Assembly: GCF_029227915.1 (NCBI RefSeq)
Contig: NC_079879.1
Location: forward strand, 29,394,501-29,458,500
From: Hydractinia symbiolongicarpus
Taxonomy: Eukaryota; Cnidaria; Hydrozoa; Anthoathecata; Hydractiniidae
Reading direction: 5' to 3'
DNA: 64,000 nt
Shown here piece by piece: positions 60,733-64,000 of the stretch (position 1 is the stretch's first letter; the number at the start of each line of letters is the position of its first letter). The position numbers were made by a program, and so were the translations under genes. The notes below the pieces were generated by a model. It was not told where the DNA came from. It did not search any database and saw only the letters and a list, made by a program, of their open reading frames with translations.

Positions 60733-62149
60733 GGCCGAGTCCGGGATTTACGGGAAATCGCAGGTTTTCGTTTGCCGGCGATTAAACTTATTTTATTCAG
60801 CGTCTCATCAAAAATGAAAACATTTTTGAAAACTACAAGTCGTATGCGTTTTAGTGGTGAAAAAATAATTTAAAAAATCGTTCGGGAAATGAGTTTACAC
60901 CCTGGGTACTTTCTTTGTATACTTTTGACTATAAGGGCCGAGTCCGGGATTTACGGGAAATCGCAGGTTTTCGTTTGCCGGCGATTAAACTTCGTTTATT
61001 CAGCGTCTCATCAAAAATGAAAACATTTTTGAAAACTACAAGTCTCATGCGTTTTAGTGGTGAAAAAATAATTTAAAAATTCGTTCGGGAAATGAGTTTA
61101 CTCACTGGGTACTTTCCATGTTTACTTTTGACTATACGGGCCGAGTCCGGGATTTACGGGAAATCGCGGGTTTTCGTTTGCTGGCGATTAAACATCTTTT
61201 ATTCAGCGTCTCATCAAAAATGAAAACATTTTTAAAAACTACAAGTCTTATGGGCTTTAGTGGTGAAATAATAATTTAAAAAATCGTTTGGGAAATGAGT
61301 TTACTCCCTGGGTACTTTATTTGTATACTTTTGACTATACGGGCCGAGTCCAGGATTTACAGGAAATCGCAGGTTTTCGTTTGCCGGCGATTAAACTTCT
61401 TCTATTCAGCGTCTCATTAAAAATGAAAACATTTTGATAAACTACAAGTCTCATGCGTTTTAGTGGTGAAAAAATAATTTAAAAAATCGTTCGGGAAATG
61501 AGTTTACTCCCTGGGTACTTTCTTTGTATACTTTTGACTATACGGGCCAAGCCGGGATTTACGGGAAATCGCGGGTTTTCGTTTGCCGGCGATTAAACTT
61601 CTTTTATTCAGCGTCTCATCAAAAATGAAAACATTTTTAAAAACTACAAGTCTTATGCGTTTTAGTGGTGAAAAAATAATTTAAAAAATCGTTCTGGAAA
61701 TGAGTTTACTCCCTGGGTACTTTCTTTGTATACTTTTGACTATACGGGCCGAGTCCGGGATTTACGGGAAATCGCAGGTTTTCGTTTGCCGGCGATTAAA
61801 CTTCTTTTATTCAGCGTCTCATCAAAAATAAAAACATTTTTGAAAACTACAAGTCCATGCGTTTTAGTGGTGAAAAAATAATTTAAAAAATCGTTCGGGA
61901 AATGAGTTTACTCCCTGGGTACATTCTTTGTATACTTTTGACTATACGGGCCAAATCGGGATTTACGGAAAATCGCGGGTTTTCGTTTGCCGGTGATTAA
62001 ACTTCTTTTATTCAGCGTCTCATCAAAAATAAAAACATTTTTGAAAACTACAAGTCCATGCGTTTTAGTGGTGAAAAAATAATTTAAAAAATCGTTCAGG
62101 AAATGAGTTTACTCCCTGGGTACTTTCTTTGTATACTTTTGACTATACG
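60733..62149 (+). repeat. Mixed B, G, D monomers
   Basis: Seven monomers with private variants, such as AGTCGTATGCG near 60839, CATGTTTACTTTTG near 61128, CATTTTGATAAACTAC near 61430 and GGGCCAAATCGGG near 61951. The part at 61.18-61.37 kb matches 58.95-59.13 kb at about 2,235 bp. Confidence 0.75.
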
Positions 62150-62960
62150 AGCCAAGCCCGGGATTTACGGGAAATCGCGGGTTTTCGTTTGCCAGCGATT
62201 AAACTTTTTTTATTCAGCGTCTCATTAAAAATGAAAACATTTTTAAAAACTACAAGTCTTATGCGTTTTAGTGTGAAAAAATAATTTTAAAAATCTTTCT
62301 GGAAATGAGTTTACTCACAGGGTACTTTCATTGTATACATTCGACTATACGGGCCAAGCCCGGGATTTACGGGAAATCTCAGGTTTCCGTTTGCCGGCGA
62401 TTAAACTTCTTTTATTCAGCGTCTCATCAAAAATGAAAACATTTTTGAAAACTACAAGTCCATGCGTTTTAGTGGTGAAAAAAAAAAATTAAAAAATCGT
62501 TTGGGAAATGAGTTTACTCCCTGGGTACTTTCTTTGTATACTTTTGACTATACGAGCCAAGCCCGGGATTTACGGGAAATCGCGGGTTTTCGTTTGCCGG
62601 CGATTAAACTTTTTTTATTCAGCGTCTCATTAAAAATGAAAACATTTTTAAAAACTACAAGTCTTATGCGTTTTAGTGGTGAAAAAATAATTTAAAAAAT
62701 CTTTCTGGAAATGAGTTTACTCACAGGGTACTTTCATTGTATACATTCGACTATACGGGATAAGCCTGAGATTTACGGGAAATCGCGGGTTTTCGTTTGC
62801 CGGCGATTAAACCTCTTTCATTAAGCGTCTCATCAAAAATGAAAACATTTTTGAAAACTACAAGTCTCATGCGTTTTAGTGGTGAAAAAATAATTTAAAA
62901 AATCGTTCGGGAAATGAGTTTACTCCCTGGGTACTTTCTTTGTATAATTTTGACTATACG
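62150..62960 (+). repeat. Pair of ~405-bp dimers with ACGAGCC marker
   Basis: ACTATACGAGCCAAGCCC with TTTTTTTATTC and CTCATTAAAAATG occurs at 62150 and 62555. Each is followed by a D monomer entered through CTTTCATTGTATACATTCGAC. The first copy has GTTTTAGTGTGAAAAAATAATTTTAAAAATC, with a lost GG and an extra T. Confidence 0.85.
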
Positions 62961-64000
62961 GGCCGAGTCCGGGATTTACGGGAAATCGCGGATTTTTGTT
63001 TGCCGGCGATTAAACTTCTTTTATTCAGCGTCTCATCAAAAATGAAAACATTTTTGAAAACTACAAGTCTCATGCGTTTTAGTGGTGAAAAAAATATTTA
63101 AAAAATCGTTCGGGAAATGAGTTTACTCCCTGGGTACTTTCTTTGTATACATTCGACAATACGGGCCAAGCCCCGGATTTACGGGAAATCGCGGGATTTC
63201 GTTTGCCGGCGATTAAACCTCTTTCAGTAAGCGTCTCATCAAAAATGAAAACATTTTTGAAAACTACAAGTCTCATGCGTTTTAGTGGTGAAAAAATAAT
63301 TTAAAAAATCGTTCGGAAAATGAGTTTACTCCCTGGGTACTTTCTTTGTATACTTTTGACTATACGGGTCGAGCCCAGGATTTGCGGGAAATCGCGGATT
63401 TTCGTTTGCCGGCGATTAACCCACTTTCATTAAGCGTCTCATCAAAAATGAAAACATTTCTGAAAACTACAAGTCTCATGCGTTTTAGTGGTGAAAAAAT
63501 AATTTAAAAAATCGTTCGGGAAATGAGTTTACTCACAGGGTACTTTCTTTGTATACATTCGACTATACGGGCCAAGCCCGGTATTTACGGGAATTCGCGG
63601 GTTTTTGTTTGCCGGCGATTAAACTTCTTTTATTCAGCGTCTCATCAAAAATGAAAACATTTTTGAAAACTACAAGTCTCATGGGCTTTAGTGGTGAAAT
63701 AATAATTTAAAAAATCGTTTGGGAAATGAGTTTACTCCCTGGGCACTTTCTTTGTATACTTTTGACTATACCGGCCGAGTCCGGGATTTACGGGAAATCG
63801 CAGGTTTTCGTTTGCCGGCGATTAAACTACTTTTATTCAGCGTCTCATCAAAAATGAAAACATTTTTAAAAACTACAAGCCTCATGCGTTTTAGTGGTGA
63901 AAAAAAAATTTAAAAAATCGTTCGGGAAATGAGTTTACACCCTGGGTACTTTCTTTGTATACTTTTGACTATACGGGCCGAGTCCGGGGTTTACGGGAAA
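62961..64000 (+). repeat. Third partial copy of the 1,624-bp unit, cut by the window end
   Basis: After one monomer with GATTTTTGTTTGCC, markers CAGTAAGCG, GTCGAGCCC, CGGTATTTACGGGAATTCG and CTATACCGGCC follow at 3,852 bp from the second copy (59227/63079, 59867/63719). The last monomer is interrupted at the window edge, so the array continues beyond. Confidence 0.88.

Larger units (their letters stand above)
1..64000 (+). repeat. Tandem satellite array, ~203-bp monomer, ~316 copies
   Basis: Every part of the window aligns to one monomer of about 203 bp, mostly 202-204 bp with rare shorter forms. Landmarks such as GCCGGCGATTAAAC, ACTACAAGTCTCATGCG and GGGTACTTTCTTTGTATAC recur once per period from end to end. 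All copies face the same way and no unique or foreign sequence interrupts them. Monomers differ in diagnostic blocks: head positions 4-36, positions 55-72, tail 108-145 and end 166-196. These define types that I label A (GGGG head, ATGGCGGGA), B (ATCGCAGG), C (ATTGCGGA with CCCATCAAATATG), D (CCAAGCCCGGG), E (CCAAGCCCCGG), F (GAGACCGGG) and hybrids. Known satellites of this size and organisation lie in centromeres, pericentromeres or subtelomeres of eukaryotes; which applies here cannot be told from the window. Confidence 0.98.

Noticed and set aside
1-64000. CRISPR array
   Set aside because: Repeats abut each other directly with no unique spacers, and the unit is about 203 bp, far longer than CRISPR repeat-spacer units. 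No cas genes.
1-64000. Tandem rDNA, tRNA or histone gene cluster
   Set aside because: No rRNA-like conserved core, no tRNA A/B box or cloverleaf, and no coding frame in the 203-bp unit.
1-64000. Assigning the satellite to a named family or species
   Set aside because: I do not recognise the monomer and no database search was possible. Monomer length and HOR structure alone do not identify a lineage.

Overview
The whole window is one tandem satellite DNA array. A monomer of about 203 bp is repeated head to tail, always in the same orientation, from the first base to the last. I estimate roughly 316 copies (63,975 bp between the first and last GGCCGAG landmark, after allowing for a few short monomers). 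Both ends are inside the array, so it extends beyond the window. I see no protein-coding gene, tRNA, rRNA, transposable element, CRISPR array or unique sequence. All open reading frames of 60-131 codons are conceptual translations of the repeat. Most start at TTG, stop within one or two monomers, and change frame because 203 is not a multiple of 3.

A satellite array of this size, with a nucleosome-scale monomer and higher-order repeats (HORs), points to a eukaryotic chromosome, most likely centromeric, pericentromeric or other constitutive heterochromatin. I do not recognise the family and cannot name the species. The first monomer is about 38% GC, with a GC-rich head (positions 1-50) and an AT-rich remainder. 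It carries about twelve CpGs where about seven are expected, so CpG is not depleted. Two short dyads sit at monomer positions 76-97 and 185-202. A subset of monomers carries a TTCG-6 nt-CGGG motif, one spacer base short of the CENP-B-box core.

Layout. (1) 1-13.5 kb: mixed monomers containing the 'alpha' HOR, a 5-monomer unit of about 1,012 bp (types C-A-A-B'-D) at 4.0, 5.3, 8.1, 9.5 and 12.5 kb. (2) 13.5-23.2 kb: three copies of the 7-monomer 'gamma' HOR (about 1,422 bp), a 1,421-bp tandem pair and a near-identical 2.86-kb segment displaced by 4,261 bp. (3) 23.2-24.9 kb: an HOR-poor island. (4) 24.9-33.5 kb: a second domain matching the order of domain 1, with 608/609-bp trimers and a 1,823-bp tandem pair carrying two more alpha copies. 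(5) 33-37.6 kb: a 2,028-bp tandem pair with gamma copies 4 and 5. (6) 38.4-52 kb: exact 406-bp dimers, 810-bp tetramers, a 1,622-bp pair and a 3.76-kb segment displaced by 5,881 bp. (7) 52-55 kb: a mosaic including a partial gamma copy. (8) 55.2-64 kb: 609-bp trimers, a 1,624-bp pair and a third partial copy.

The main biology visible is how the array evolves. Duplications are in register and are whole multiples of the monomer (2, 3, 4, 6, 7, 8, 9, 10, 14, 21 and 29 units). Several junctions are hybrid monomers that combine the head of one type with the tail of another, as expected from unequal crossover or break-repair between misaligned copies. All comparisons were made by eye; percent identities were not computed.
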